Assembly: GCA_039000515.1 (NCBI GenBank)
Contig: JBCFYV010000100.1
Span: forward strand, 31,174,421-31,238,420
Length of the DNA stretch: 64,000 nucleotides
Source of the DNA: Timema cristinae
Taxonomy: Eukaryota > Arthropoda > Insecta > Phasmatodea > Timematidae
Reading direction: 5' to 3'
Made by a program: the position numbers and the translations under genes. Below, in pieces: positions 1 to 14,436 of this stretch. Each line of letters begins with the position of its first letter. Positions within the stretch are counted from its first letter, which is position 1. Under the pieces are notes generated by a model. It was given only the letters and a program-made list of their open reading frames with translations, ran no database searches and had not been told where the DNA came from.

Positions 1-139
1 TAGATTGTTAGTAAAATATATATTTCATTTGACTTGATTTTTTTTCCCCTCGTTTTTTGAAAAGTATGTTTTGATTATACGGAATTTCAGACTACCGGTA
101 TTTTGGACAACCGGGGTTTGGTCTAACCGAGTTTTACTG
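1..139. mobile_element. One end of a pogo/Tigger-like DNA transposon
   Basis: Reading inward on the minus strand from 139, the sequence begins CAGTAAAACTCGG next to a TA dinucleotide (140-141). This resembles terminal repeats of pogo/Tigger elements of the Tc1-mariner superfamily, which duplicate TA. Only this end is in the window; the rest would lie to the left. No coding part is visible. Confidence 0.45.
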
Positions 140-1110
140 TATACACTACATTTTACAGCGTTGCTTTTTTTCATACTTACATAGTTTCACTATTGTTCAG
201 TCATGGAATTATCTGCCAAAGCAAGACAGCTACCTTGCAGGGTAAACGTATTATAATTAATGAATTATTAAATATCAATGTGTAATATCTTAACACGATA
301 TTATGTACGTATATTACGATAACATATAAAAAAGTACTAATGAACTTCAGAACAGTAAACCATATAAAAATACAAAAGAGCAACATAATGAATATTAAAT
401 TTTCAGATGACATTACATTTTAACACGTTTGTAATACGTTGAACCATAATATAATATGTTATGTACTTAATGCATGTTTTGATATGTTATCAAATGTGTT
501 ATTTAAAATAAAAGCTTGGATAATAATTTATGAATTGATTTAAATTTAACAAAATAGTTCATACATGATTGTAAATGCATGTTATTTGTTGCATTAAACT
601 GCATGTTACCGATATTTGGTGTTGTCGTGCTGTACATAAGTGAAATCGTGTTTCTTTTAAATAATTTTAATTAAAAGTAACGCGTCCCTTATAATTGTTG
701 TTATAAACAGATGTGCATAAAGTGTAATGTAAGTAAAAAAAAGTTTAGAGGAAAAACTACAGTCTAACAACTATTCTAAAAGCTTTTATTCTTAAAAAAA
801 CGAGATTTAAATTCAAATATTACAGTAAATCTAATGAATACAATCTCTTTTTAGTTATTTTTAGGAATTAAAAACATCATTATATAATTAACTACAACAG
901 TGGTCATATAATTATATTATAAAAAATAATGTAACTTCTTGCCGATTTTATACCACTCTTAGTACTTAATGTCAATCAAATGGTTTAGGGTGATAACTAA
1001 AGTACCTAATTAAATAAGAACTACAAATAATTGTAATTGAGCCTTTGTGCTGCCACTGCGTTAAAATCGATATCGTTTCAACTAAATAAAAAAAATTATT
1101 TACTTATTTT

Positions 1111-1395
1111 ATTATTAGCACCGCGTCTTACTAACCGTTTGGGTTATAAGCACTTACGCTAATGTGTAATGGTAGGGTGATTCTGAATGGAATGGAGAAC
1201 CTACAGCTTAACGTGGGATCCGAACCAGGTGGTGACCTGGCATTCCCCACATTCACAAGTAGTGATTAATACACGTCTTGTCAGAGGTGAAGGAAGGGTT
1301 TGGCAATCAGATAAATCTGTGCCGGGACCAAGGATTGAACCCTGAAAACCCAGCACAGAAGTCTAACACCTTACCTCTAGACTATCAGGTCACCC
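1111..1395 (-). mobile_element. SINE-A copy
   Basis: Full-length copy on the minus strand: tRNA-like head at 1395, shared tail and ATT tract at 1111. The tail hairpin is mutated and the head B box region is altered, so this is an old copy. Confidence 0.8.
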
Positions 1396-1508
1396 AAAAT
1401 CTACTTATAAATGTATCTTGTGTTAATATGTTATACAAAGATAAAATAAAACGTAGACTGTCCAAGAAATCAAATTGGAGAAAGGATGATTGCTCGTTGG
1501 GTATTTAT

Positions 1509-1545
1509 AGCACCGCCTTTTACTACCCGTTCGGTTTATAAACTT
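1509..1545 (-). mobile_element. SINE tail fragment
   Basis: Contains only the 3' tail shared by SINE-A and SINE-B in minus orientation (TACTACCCGTTCGG). It has no head or body. Confidence 0.5.
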
Positions 1546-1576
1546 GTTTATTAATTATGTTAATGGTTTTATGGTA

Positions 1577-1863
1577 GGTGACCTGGTGGTCTAGGGGTAA
1601 GGTGTCAGACTTCTGTGCTGGCGGCCGGGGTTCAATCCTCTGTCCCGGCACAGATTTATCTGATTTCCAAACCCTTCCTTCACCTCTGACAAGACATCTT
1701 GTGAATGTGGGGAATGCCAGGCCGCCACCGTGGTTCGGATTCCACGTTAAACTGTAGGTCCTTCATTTCATCTCACAATCACCCTACCATTACACATTAG
1801 CGTAAGTGCGTATAACCCGAACGGGTAGTAGGACGCGGTGCTAATAATAATAATAAATAATAA
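1577..1863 (+). mobile_element. SINE-A, full-length reference copy
   Basis: tRNA-derived SINE. The head starts GGTGACCTGG and carries a Pol III A box (TGGTCTAGGGG) and B box (GGTTCAATCCT). A body of about 190 bp follows, then a 3' tail that contains the hairpin CCCGAACGGG, then TAGTAAGACG, a short GC-rich stretch and TAA repeats. It is flanked by a 16-bp target-site duplication TTAATGGTTTTATGGT (1560-1575 and 1864-1879), which proves retrotransposition of this unit with these borders. It has no coding capacity, so it must depend on a LINE for movement. Confidence 0.92.
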
Positions 1864-2333
1864 TTAATGGTTTTATGGTTTAGGAAGGTTAAATTTATAT
1901 AAAGTGTACCCGAATTTACGTGGAGGGAAAGTATAAAACCGTTTGAAAAAAAATCCCCTTCAGTACAACAGACTGAGATTCGAACTGAGAATGCTGACCA
2001 TATTACACCCTTCATCCGCAAATGTTGGCTCTAGCATTACTAACGGCGGTGACCGCTCGGTCGTAATAGCTTGCTTTTGGGCTCACACTATGATTTTTTT
2101 AATAAATATTTTTATATATTTCGGTTCCAACCATCGAGGAAGCGGACTAAATGTAAAACTTGTTCCCAAAGACTAGGAGGCTAGGGTTTGAACCCTGGCT
2201 TGGTATAATAAGGCTGGTTTACCTTAATAGTTTTTCAATCTCCTTCCATAAAAATTTGAGTGTCATTCTTATGAATTCTACCTGACTTATCCCTACCCTA
2301 ATTGTTTTATTAGATTAGTATACACTTACCCTC

Positions 2334-2564
2334 TTTGGTGGTCGCGTGGTATAAGGCGTCACTCTCTCATTAGATTAGACGGGGAGATTGGGTTTCTAAT
2401 CCCGGTTGGGTATATTGAAGGTAGATTTTCCTATAAGCTTTTACACTCTCCCAACGCGCAAATATGTTTACATTTCCTCTAAATTCAGCCATCTTCACCC
2501 CTAACACATAATTTTAATTAGTATATATGCGTTTAGCTGAATGGGTAGTAATAAGACGCGCTGC
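2334..2564 (+). mobile_element. SINE-B copy, diverged
   Basis: The head (GGTCGCGTGGTATAAGGCG) and the GGGGAGAT/B-box region match SINE-B, the body is diverged, and it ends with the shared tail (GGGTAGTAATAAGACGCG). An old copy in the trp-gamma intron. Confidence 0.65.
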
Positions 2565-3395
2565 TAAAATCGTACATCTCGGATTGATAGTTGAACGTGG
2601 GAAAAGACATTAATAATAATAATAATAATAATTATTATAATATAATATAATAATAATAATAATATGTGTCATGGAAATCAAGTTTAAATAAAAATCCACA
2701 AACTATAATTTTGAGAAGGTAAGAAAAAATCACAAGTATAAAATTTCAAACTTTGTTCTCCCGAATAAAAGCATTAATTAAGACAAACATACCGGTTTTT
2801 TCTAAACTAATAAACTTAAAACCACTTTCCCTTTTAGAGTTAAAAAATAAACCCAACATAATCACAAACCATGCTAATTTAAATGTTTACGAGTTCGATA
2901 TTGAATTTACAGCTAAAATTTTTTTTTTATCATTCTAAAACCATTTTTAAGTAGTTTTATCAAGAACTACACTTTTGGAAAACTTTGAATGTTATTTTAT
3001 AACCTTACGAGTTAGCACATTTTTTTTAATATATATATTATTCTGTTAAGTGAAAAATGATGAGCTGGAAAAGGGGATTGAGCCCCGGACCTTTGGATTT
3101 GCACTCCTGAGTTGTATTCCCGCGTCCAGGCTGTCATATTTCACTTTATTGAACTTAAGTCAATTATCAAGGCTGAGCATGTGGAGAACCCTCACATATC
3201 AGTGTGTGATATAAAGTAATTAAAAAAAATATTTTGTTTGATTCACAGTCCCTTTATTTTATTTAAAGTATGATACAAATAGGAGGGAACTTTTTTGATG
3301 TTTATAAAATTTACTATATTAAGGTTTATATGTTTACATATAAATTCATGCCACTTATTATTAATAATTACATTATTATTAAATAATAATTTTAA

Positions 3396-4076
3396 GGTGG
3401 TTGTGTAGGGGACGCGAGTTAAGATAAGTGATTTTGTAGTTTTTAAAACAAAATTTGTTTGTCAAAATAAATTAAATATTGCTCCAGTCGAAACAGAGAG
3501 TTTAATTTTCTTAAGATGGTGATATCAACACTTCCACGAATGTATACATAATTTTTCTTGTAATTTAAAAATGTGTCGACCTCGGTTGTCTTGGGTAAAG
3601 TGTTTTTGGCTCACTAACCGACGTTCGTGTGTTCAAACCCAGCCGGGGTCGATGGATTTCTCTTGTTCGGTAAAATTCCATAGCACACCTTCCTTCGGAA
3701 GGGAATTAAACGCATCGGTCCCCTGTCGATTGTGACATATAAAAGAACCCACGAAAATATGAGAAGCTACCTACCTTTCCAGGCAAAATTGTTAGGCCCT
3801 TTCGCTCTCGTTCATAGAAATTCTCGTGGGTTGATATAATAAGTCGGTTCAGAAATTGTACGTTAAATATCTCAAATAAATCAATTTAAAAAGTCTGTCT
3901 TTTAATGCCGCTATGCTTTTGAGAGATATTCGACAAATGTTGATATATCCAAATGAAGAATATTATCTACTGTAGCAATATTTTATTTATTTTTGCCCCC
4001 CCCCCCCAAAAAAAAAGTTTATTTTTATAAAAATACAAAAACACCTACCTTAATTCGTGTCCCGTACACTTCCACC
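3396..4076. mobile_element. Foldback MITE (TTAA-bounded), copy 1, with nested SINE-D
   Basis: Bounded by TTAA at 3392-3395 and 4077-4080, with ends GGTGG and CCACC. The two halves are near inverted repeats of each other, so the element can fold into one long hairpin. A SINE-D (3572-3882) is inserted and splits it. Homologous to copies at 16336, 23914 and 43776. Confidence 0.7.
3572..3882 (+). mobile_element. SINE-D, full-length, nested in a MITE
   Basis: tRNA-like head with an A-box-like TTGTCTTGGGTAAAG and a B-box-like GTTCAAACCC. The body contains the ACCTTCCTTCGGAAGGGAA motif, and the 3' tail reads GTACGTTAAATATCTCAAATA. The 10-bp target-site duplication AATTTAAAAA lies at 3562-3571 and 3883-3892, inside the host MITE. 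Confidence 0.8.
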
Positions 4077-4570
4077 TTAAAGTAAAACTATTATTTATAC
4101 TGACCGCAAAATGATATGTTTGTATGTTCTAAGAGATTCTTCCTATCAGAATAATAGTATATCTATGTACACTTCTAACTATATTCAACCCTCCGACCGT
4201 ATACTGGGGTCCATGAAACCCCTTGCAATTTTAAATAGTTTCTTGTTTTTTTGTTTTGGTTTTAACTAAGCATACGATCATTTATTGTCTGGTACTTTAT
4301 GTTGGCATTACTGCGAACGTGTTTCGCCTATTTCAGAGGTCATTAAACACCAGTTGGTCAAGTGATATCGTTTCGAAATAGTGTGTGGATACACTGAACC
4401 CAAATATATACAAAAGTATACAAAAAAAACTACCCGATTTAAAAAGTATGTTTTATGTTAACTTACTGAAATGTTACAAATCCCATTTAATATTGTACTA
4501 TTTACTAAAAAATGTATATCATGTATGTTTAATCTATAGGTTTGTAAGTTTATCAACTTTAGGTGGAGTC

Positions 4571-4833
4571 GGTGACCTGGTGGTCTAGGGTAAGGTGTCA
4601 GACTTCTGTGCTGGCGGCCGGGGTTCAATCCTCGGTCCTGGCAAAGATTTATCTGCTTACCAAACCCTTCCTTCACCTCTGACAAGACATCTTGTGAATG
4701 TGGGTAATGCCAGGCCTCCACCGTGGTTCGGATTCCACGTTAAACTGTAGGTCCTCCATTTCATCTCACAATCACCCTACCATTACACATTAGTATAAGT
4801 GCGTAAACCCGAACGGGTAGTAAGACGCGGTGC

Positions 4834-4884
<51 letters not shown>
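4571..4884 (+). mobile_element. SINE-A copy
   Basis: Full-length, with a long TAA tail. The target-site duplication AACTTTAGGTGGA is seen just upstream of 4571 and again after the TAA tract. Confidence 0.9.
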
Positions 4885-4886
<2 letters not shown>

Positions 4887-5307
4887 CTTTAGGTGGAAAA
4901 AATATGTTTTAAATTAATACTTGCATTTTCATTTCACAAAACCATTGAGAAATATAAATTTAAAACATTTACCTCAAAATAATGAAAAATTTACAGTAAA
5001 TTATAAATAAAAACAGACAAACAAGATTAAATTTAGCAGACCCCAGTGTACAGATCTTGTACCAAATAAATATATGTATAGTCGGAGGGTTAATAAGGTA
5101 GTTACTATCACATCTAAAATACAAACACCCCAAGTACGACAATACCAAATTGAGCATTCTAGTTATGTATGTACGTAGGTAGAAAGAGACAATTTTGTAG
5201 ACAAACAGAACATGTTAATATGGACCTATCCAACTAGTTTTCACAACTCAGCGAACGATCTTAATTAACAGTTTCGAACCACTACGTTGTTTTCCTGTGG
5301 TACGCAG

Positions 5308-7731
<2,424 letters not shown>

Positions 7732-9465
7732 GTGTTGAGCCTTCTGTAGGCCTCAAGGCCGTTAGTGAGGCCTTAGAGGAGACGTCGGTCCATGAGTTGG
7801 TCAGCATTGTTCCTCAGTAACTCTAACATGAAGATAGTTGTTGAACGGTGATTATTATACATATAAATATATATATAATATTAATTGATAATGCGATTGT
7901 AAATAGATACGACGATATTTACCACAACTATTGCATTACAAACCACAACGCACAGATAAGAGTGACATATATTTAGTATTCAGATCAAATAGAAATATCC
8001 ATTGTCCTCACTGTAGTTATTTCACACTTGATATCATTTACGGAATATTTTTAAAAATCAAGCAGTATGCAATACAAATACTGCATTAAAACACATAATT
8101 ATCAAACAATTAAAGCATTAGCTCTACTAAAATGTAGATAATTGAAGCAAAATTTGGAGGACCAAGGTAGTTTTAGATGAACAGCCACAAATAGGTTATT
8201 CAAATTTACTAAATAGTTATTTGATTTGTAATAATACCATATTCATTATTAACAAGACTAAAGGTCTGTATTCTATATCTTCTGACTTTATAACACTATT
8301 TGAACTAACCTCGACCCATCAGGGAGCTTTGAGTAACCGTTGCTTCTATCGACATTGACTTTAAAAGTATGGGTTTGAATCCTGGGCCAGGTGAATTGGG
8401 GATGTATTTTTACATATTGTGGTTTCAAAGAGTAGTTCTATATCCAGAATGGCACACTTTGTTTGTTAAAATTCACTCCCCTTAAACTATTCTCTCAAAT
8501 GATACTATATAAGAAACGTAATTGACTAAGTGAGATCATTTTAACAACATTAAATCAAATGAATTTGTGATCGATATCCATGCAATGAACTGAAAGTTGG
8601 CCTTTTAGGAATTTACTTCATGAACAATATTGTGAATCATCTCTAAATAATACTTCAATAGATAACTTTAACTTTCTATATTTAACAAAGAAAACAACAA
8701 ATTGATAACTTTTCTAAACTATTATAAAATGGGAGCGACATGTCTTTAATATTCTTGCAAACAGAAAATTTAAATAGCATTTGTTTTATGTTGAGTGAAT
8801 TCATGCTTTTTATTACAGTACTCAAAATTATTTACTTCTCGTTACTAGAATTAAAATGTTAAATTTTCAATTTAAAATATTCTAGGTTAAACAATTTGAA
8901 AATGAGGAATGTAATCAACTTTCTTGCACAGTATGCTAATTACCACTGGTAACAGTTTAAGATAAGAGTAACTTTTACTAACATTAGACTTTAAAAATTC
9001 AACCTAGTGTAAAGCCATTTTGGAACTACTCTGATCAATTTGAAATAAAACTTCTAAGGTCAAGCCATTCCACAAACGGACTAGATACGACACCCATTGA
9101 GAGCTCTGGTCTGCGCATACTTGAAATTTTACCACGCCCAATGAGAATGCGCGATAAACAGGCAGTTTGTTAGCACTGTGAGGTTAGTTACAAGGTGTGA
9201 CTGAACCAACAAGCACCGTAAATCCATTTCCCCACTGCTGCACGTCACTTTATGTCAAGGGTTAGGGATTATTTCAAATCTTTTACACTCACTGGCTTTT
9301 AATTACCATCTAGTTTAATGTATTTGCCATTATTTTGTATATATTTGATTGAAACACAATATTAGGCCTACGAATGATAGGTATTTGTTTGTTTTGTTTG
9401 TTAAACAAAACGAAAAAATATACGTTTTTTGCTAACATAAATGAACTTTACATGTAAGGTTCTTA
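7732..9465 (+). other. 3' flank of trp-gamma-like gene
   Basis: AT-rich and without a credible coding frame. It probably starts with the 3' untranslated region. A possible poly(A) signal variant ATTAAA lies near 8085, but no canonical signal close to a clear end was identified. A decayed SINE-B-like head (GGTTTGAATCCTGGGC near 8375) is the only repeat seen. Confidence 0.4.
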
Positions 9466-9662
9466 TACCACGTCTTACTACCTTTTCAGGTTTGTTCACA
9501 TATATACTCTAATGAGGAAGGGTATGAGAAAGGAATCGTTTTAGAGGTAATCTACCCGTAATTTGCCTGGAGGAGAGTGTGAAAATATTTAGGAAAAACC
9601 ATCTTCAGTAGATCACCCGGGATAACCCCGATCTCCCCGTCATCAGTAGGCCATTCTAAGAA
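9466..9662 (-). mobile_element. SINE-B copy, diverged
   Basis: Minus orientation. It keeps the tail remnant ACGTCTTACTACC, the body with GGAGAGTGTGAAAA, and the GATCTCCCCGTCATC head segment. The 5' end of the head is missing. Confidence 0.6.
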
Positions 9663-12600
9663 GGCAATTTTTAAACATTTTAGAAAGGGGTATATTTTAA
9701 AACTTTATGAAAGGTCACGCATCACCATTTTTGAGAGAATCCTCGCTTGTGGAAATTCTTGTTAACTTTCATCAGAACCTAATCCTCTCTCTGGGCTGCT
9801 TCATTACAGGTGACTTACGAGGAATTTATTCTTAAAATTCTCCAACTTCCGAAGGAAAGGAAATTCATTCTGCTTGTACTGTTGTAATATAAACATGTCA
9901 ACCTCAATATACCATTGGCAGTAATGTCTATCTAAGGACTCTATAATGTTATCAATTGGAAATATAATATTTGGGGTATTTATCAAGGTCGTACCCAGTT
10001 CATGGTGGATCATGGAAGGTTTCCTAACAGTAAATATCAAAGATTTTTTAATATTAAAAAGTCTCTTTTGGAACATTTGAAGTTTTTAAAAGACAATTGG
10101 GTTTGTAGGTTCATGAATTTCTTAAGACTCCAATAGGCTACTGGCCAAAGTATTCAAAAATATGTAACTAATAATGCTTTCGAAAAGGGGGAGGAGTTAA
10201 ATCCTTAAAACACCAATCTTTTGTACGACCCTGGATTTAACATTATATGTTTGCAAAGAGGCGTAAAATTGGGGAGCAAGCAAAATAAGCGTTTGATAGA
10301 AAAAAAGTTATTAAAAAAAATTATTATGAAAATAAGTTTAAACCATATCAAGGTATGCTACAACATTTATAAATAGTTGATATTTCTCTTTGATTTTTAA
10401 TTTTTAAACATTAATTTGAAAGACTGAATAAGTTTCCATGCTATTTGGTATTTTAACCCTTTTTTTATCTAATTTATTAGTTACTAAACATTTAAACTTA
10501 GCTAAAAACCTGTTTCCTATTTGTTTATCTCTGCTTTAGTAAGTGAAATATTTTTGCAGTGAAGACACAATGGCATATCGTTAAATTGTACACTCTCTTT
10601 CATAAGAGACTAGTTTCAAATTAGTGAAATATTATTTCAGATACAATAGCCATGCTATCGTTTAGTTTTGTTAATTATATAGGCTGTAAGTCAGCAGGCT
10701 GACTACTTTTTAGCAATTGTGTGTATTAAAAATATTGCCTGAAAATGGGAACTACGAGCGAGATGTTCGTCAGTTATGTTAAAATTCACATATATTTTAT
10801 CAATTATTATTTTATTGTCACAGATATATAAAATATTTGTTTGGGTATATTTTATGATATTAGTTAAGTTGCAAATATGCATAGTGTTATATTGAAAACA
10901 ATAATCACTTAGATATTTATTTACTTTTCTTTGTTAATAGTGTGTATAATATATTATTACTTTTAACTATATTTTGACTCATTTTATGTAAAACAAAAAT
11001 AATATGAATTTGTAACATAATACATAAAGAAGAATATTTAAAAGTGAAATCAAGAACTAAAACTAAGTCTACAAAAAAAAACTCGAATATTTATGATAAA
11101 GTTGAACGTCACATTAGTGATATTAAAATGTGATTTCATCAACAACCAAAAAGACCAGAAAAATGGCTAATATTTTGAGATGTTGAAGAATTTACACTTG
11201 TGTGCCTTCAGAAGGCACACATTAAGCCTTTGCTGAGTGTCTGTCAGTTTCATGAACATACTCAAGGTGATACAAAACTATCACTATATACGTCATGTTG
11301 ATTTTAGGTGAAAAATTAATATAATTTTATAAACAAAATCACAAAGCTCACCATAACTCCAAAAATAATATATTATGATAAATACTTGTTGTTTAGTGAC
11401 AGTTCTACAAAAAGCTACTGGTGTGGATGAATGATATATGTTGAGTGTATCGTAAAGTTTACCAATATTTATCTTTTTATACAATCTAGGAAATATTTCT
11501 GAAGGAGATACGAAAACAACATATTAAAAAAAAGAATTTACTAAAAACTAAAATAATATTTATGTTCAAGTTAAGAAAAGGAAAAGTAAGTTTTCAAATA
11601 TAATATTTTCTTAGCGGTTGTTATAAATTCTGAAAATACTTCATAATAATATTCCCTTGACCAAGTGTAGAAGTTATATTTATTGTAAGCTTGGAAGTTT
11701 TATAACGCTATAAACATTCTCTATTTTATTAGTAATACATTGAGTAAATCAAAAATAGACATTAACTAGAAAACATAGAACAAAGATTAGTTTCTACATT
11801 TGTCATAGAAAATCTTACTAACCATATATCATGTTGGAACCAAAAAGAAAAGTGTTTCATTGTTTAAAAATGTGGTAGGGGACCATGAAATTAAAGTTAT
11901 TTATTTATTTGTAACACTTAATATTATCAACCACACCATTTACATTTTCCAAGGTCTACTCAAAATGTTTTATTGTTATTATTTAAAAAATATAATGTTT
12001 TTTGTGTATCTTACACGATATATTATTAAACTTATTATATTGATAATGACTTGGATGGTTTGGTCAAAGATAAGATAAATTGGGGGTAAACTTGGAAGGA
12101 AAAGGGTATTATTTATTGAGTTTAAAAAATAATACTGTAGGCGATTTTAAACTAAATAAAACCTTTAATTTTCATATTTATTACTCTCTCAAAGTGATGC
12201 AGATCAGGGCCGTTTTAATAAAATGTGAGGCCTAAGGCAAAAAAAAACTGTGAGGGCCCCCCACAACCCGTTTTCACGGCAGTTCTTCAATTTTATCACT
12301 AAACCGTTATAATACATTAATATGTACTCGGTACTTACGTTACTTAATAATTTCTCATGTTTTATGGAATCTTAATCGACCTATTAAATATTGTACTTTA
12401 TTAAATAAAAACAAATTAAATTAACAAAAGTAAATTCCTCTTTGTACCACTGCACTGTTAGTTTGATTATTAAATTACATTATTAAATTATACTATTAAA
12501 TGGAAACAAATTAAGTTAACAAAAGTAAATTCCTCTTTGCACCACTGCACTGTTTAGTTGAATGTAGGACAGAGGTAGCACAATGGTGGCGTATTCCACT

Positions 12601-13044
12601 GAACTGCAGCACATTACTCGAATGACGTAAATCTTAAATAACATAATGTTAGTGTTTTCAGGAATTTGGAATACAATCCTATCATTTAGCAATTACTTAC
12701 TGCTGTTAATTATATATACACTATTTGATGCGAAATTCATAGTAATAACAGTAATTGAAATTAATAAATTTTGGTGGAAATATGGCCCACTTGAATGTGA
12801 GACTTGGGGCAATTGCCCCCTTTTCCTCCCCCTTCAGGTCGCTGCCCCCCTGATGCACATATTTGAATTAACATTTGCATAATTCATTCATAAAATTATT
12901 AATGTTTATTGATTATTTTAACTAACTTCATAATTTTTATATATTTAAGCTCTAAGCTAAGACGGCATTTATATTACGAATTTATTTAAAAATAGCAGTT
13001 TCCATAAAAAAAAATATCAAATCAGATTGTATGACTGAATATCT
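9663..13044. other. AT-rich intergenic stretch
   Basis: No gene recognised between the converging trp-gamma and F-spondin genes. Short open frames here are AT-rich and low-complexity. A direct duplication of about 100 bp period (12390-12555, marked by AAGTAAATTCCTCTTTG) is the only clear structure. Confidence 0.4.
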
Positions 13045-13046
13045 GA

Positions 13047-13371
13047 AATATTAATGTGTCATCATCATCATCATCATCAATTGTTTCCAGCCTGTGGCCA
13101 GGTCAGTTTAATAAAATGACTACATCTTCTGATATCCCTCCACTATTCTTCCTACCTTAATTTCTTCCATTCCTCTCCTCTCAATTGCACACTTCCTTTT
13201 ATCTGTTCCTCCTATCCACCGCTGTCTTTTTCCGACATACTTAATTTCCATCATTTTCTTTAAATCCTCCCTTTCTCCATCCTCATTACAGGCCCATCCA
13301 TACCTTCTTAGTCTTTCTTCCTCTCCTAACTCATGTACTCCTGTACCCCCCCCCCCCCCCCCCCCATCTTT
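13047..13371 (-). mobile_element. LINE 3' end fragment with (ATG)n-type tail
   Basis: Pyrimidine-rich on the plus strand. It starts with CATCATCAT repeats and matches the 3' part of the larger LINE copy at 38003-38800, including TTTCTTCCATTC-like segments. It is 5'-truncated and abuts a run of about 19 C residues at 13346-13364. Confidence 0.6.
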
Positions 13372-13437
13372 CCCGGATAACTATTGATGTGTACCTATTT
13401 GAAAAAACAAAGTTCCTTTTGTCGGAATGGTAGGGTA

Positions 13438-13762
13438 AGTCTTACTCCACGTCTTATTATCAATTAAATCAGCTCACACCAGCAATAGAACTATTTTACT
13501 AATATCATTTAATAGGTATTAATATCATTTCTCAAAAATGGTGTAAGCTGATAACATGACTTAGCGTGTAAATATATCAAATGTAACTGGCGTATACTTT
13601 ATTAAGGTTTAATTTAGAGAAAGTGCATTTGCGTGGAGGGTGAAAACTATTAATGAAAAACCACCCCCTAGTGTACTCAGTCTATTTTGAACCCCGGTCT
13701 CCCAATCTTCGGTAGTCTAGCCTAACATGAGAATGGTGATTTAGATCATGCGACCACTGAAG
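13438..13762 (-). mobile_element. SINE-B copy, diverged
   Basis: Minus orientation. It has ACGTCTTATTATC at the tail side, GCGTGGAGGGTGAAAA in the body and GTCTCCCAATCTTCGG in the head. The tail part is heavily altered. Confidence 0.5.
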
Positions 13763-14352
13763 TGGATCTATCAGATACTAAACTTTCTACTAGAATGTTA
13801 CTTTTATATAAATACTTAGGATAAAAAGTGTGTTACATTTAAACTAATCCAACAGAATTCTTCTTTGAAGAGTCTTAAACCAATGCTAATATACCAAATC
13901 AGCCTTGAAACCTGTCCTTACAGGTAAGGGTCATAAAGGTGAACCCCGTTGGCCCCAGTATCATTTTAAATTATGAACTCTACCATCCAATAAGTAATCT
14001 TACTTACTTGGTTCAACTATGGACAATCAGTCGAGGTAAGACTACTAACCCACCAGGCTAAATTAAGTTTGTAAACCATTGTGTTTACCATTATAAAATA
14101 CTGTCTTCAGTGGTAACTTAAACATAAAGTGCATTTTTTTCAGACGCTAACACAGTTATTATATATAAGTTATATAAAATAAATATATTAATTTCTTATC
14201 ATTGTTTTTAATATTTTTTTTCATACATTAAAAACTTATATTTCCTTAGAAAATAATTTCCCGTGGGGATAATATTAAAGTTCAAAATAGGCCACATAGT
14301 GTTATTAAAATTGGTCAAATGACACCCAAGTATTAAAATCAAAATACACAGT

Positions 14353-14436
14353 TTATTTATTGCACTGTCCAGCATGGCATTTCTTACGACGTACCAAACG
14401 CTTCGGGCATGGCCTGCCGCCATTTCTAGGATGCTC
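14353..14436 (-). CDS. fat-spondin: F-spondin exon 13: end of TSR4 and stop
   Basis: The acceptor TTATTTTCAG precedes Glu-His-Pro. The exon encodes the last half of a TSR with three cysteines ([18 protein letters not shown]) and stops at TAA (14355-14353) after Asn-Lys. The pattern matches the end of the last TSRs of vertebrate spondin-1. An AATAAA overlaps the stop region, so the real poly(A) signal cannot be assigned by eye. Confidence 0.85.
   Translation of the reverse strand, partial: EHPRNGGRPCPKRLVRRKKCHAGQCNK

Larger units (their letters stand above)
142..5307 (+). other. Intron of the trp-gamma-like gene
   Basis: AT-rich sequence upstream of the first recognisable channel exon. It holds SINE-A copies (1111-1395, 1577-1863, 4571-4884), a SINE-B copy (2334-2564), a foldback MITE carrying a nested SINE-D (3396-4076) and TAA microsatellites (2611-2660). 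No open frame in it resembles a TRP ankyrin, transmembrane or pore segment, so the earlier exons are outside the window. Nothing else recognised. Confidence 0.6.
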
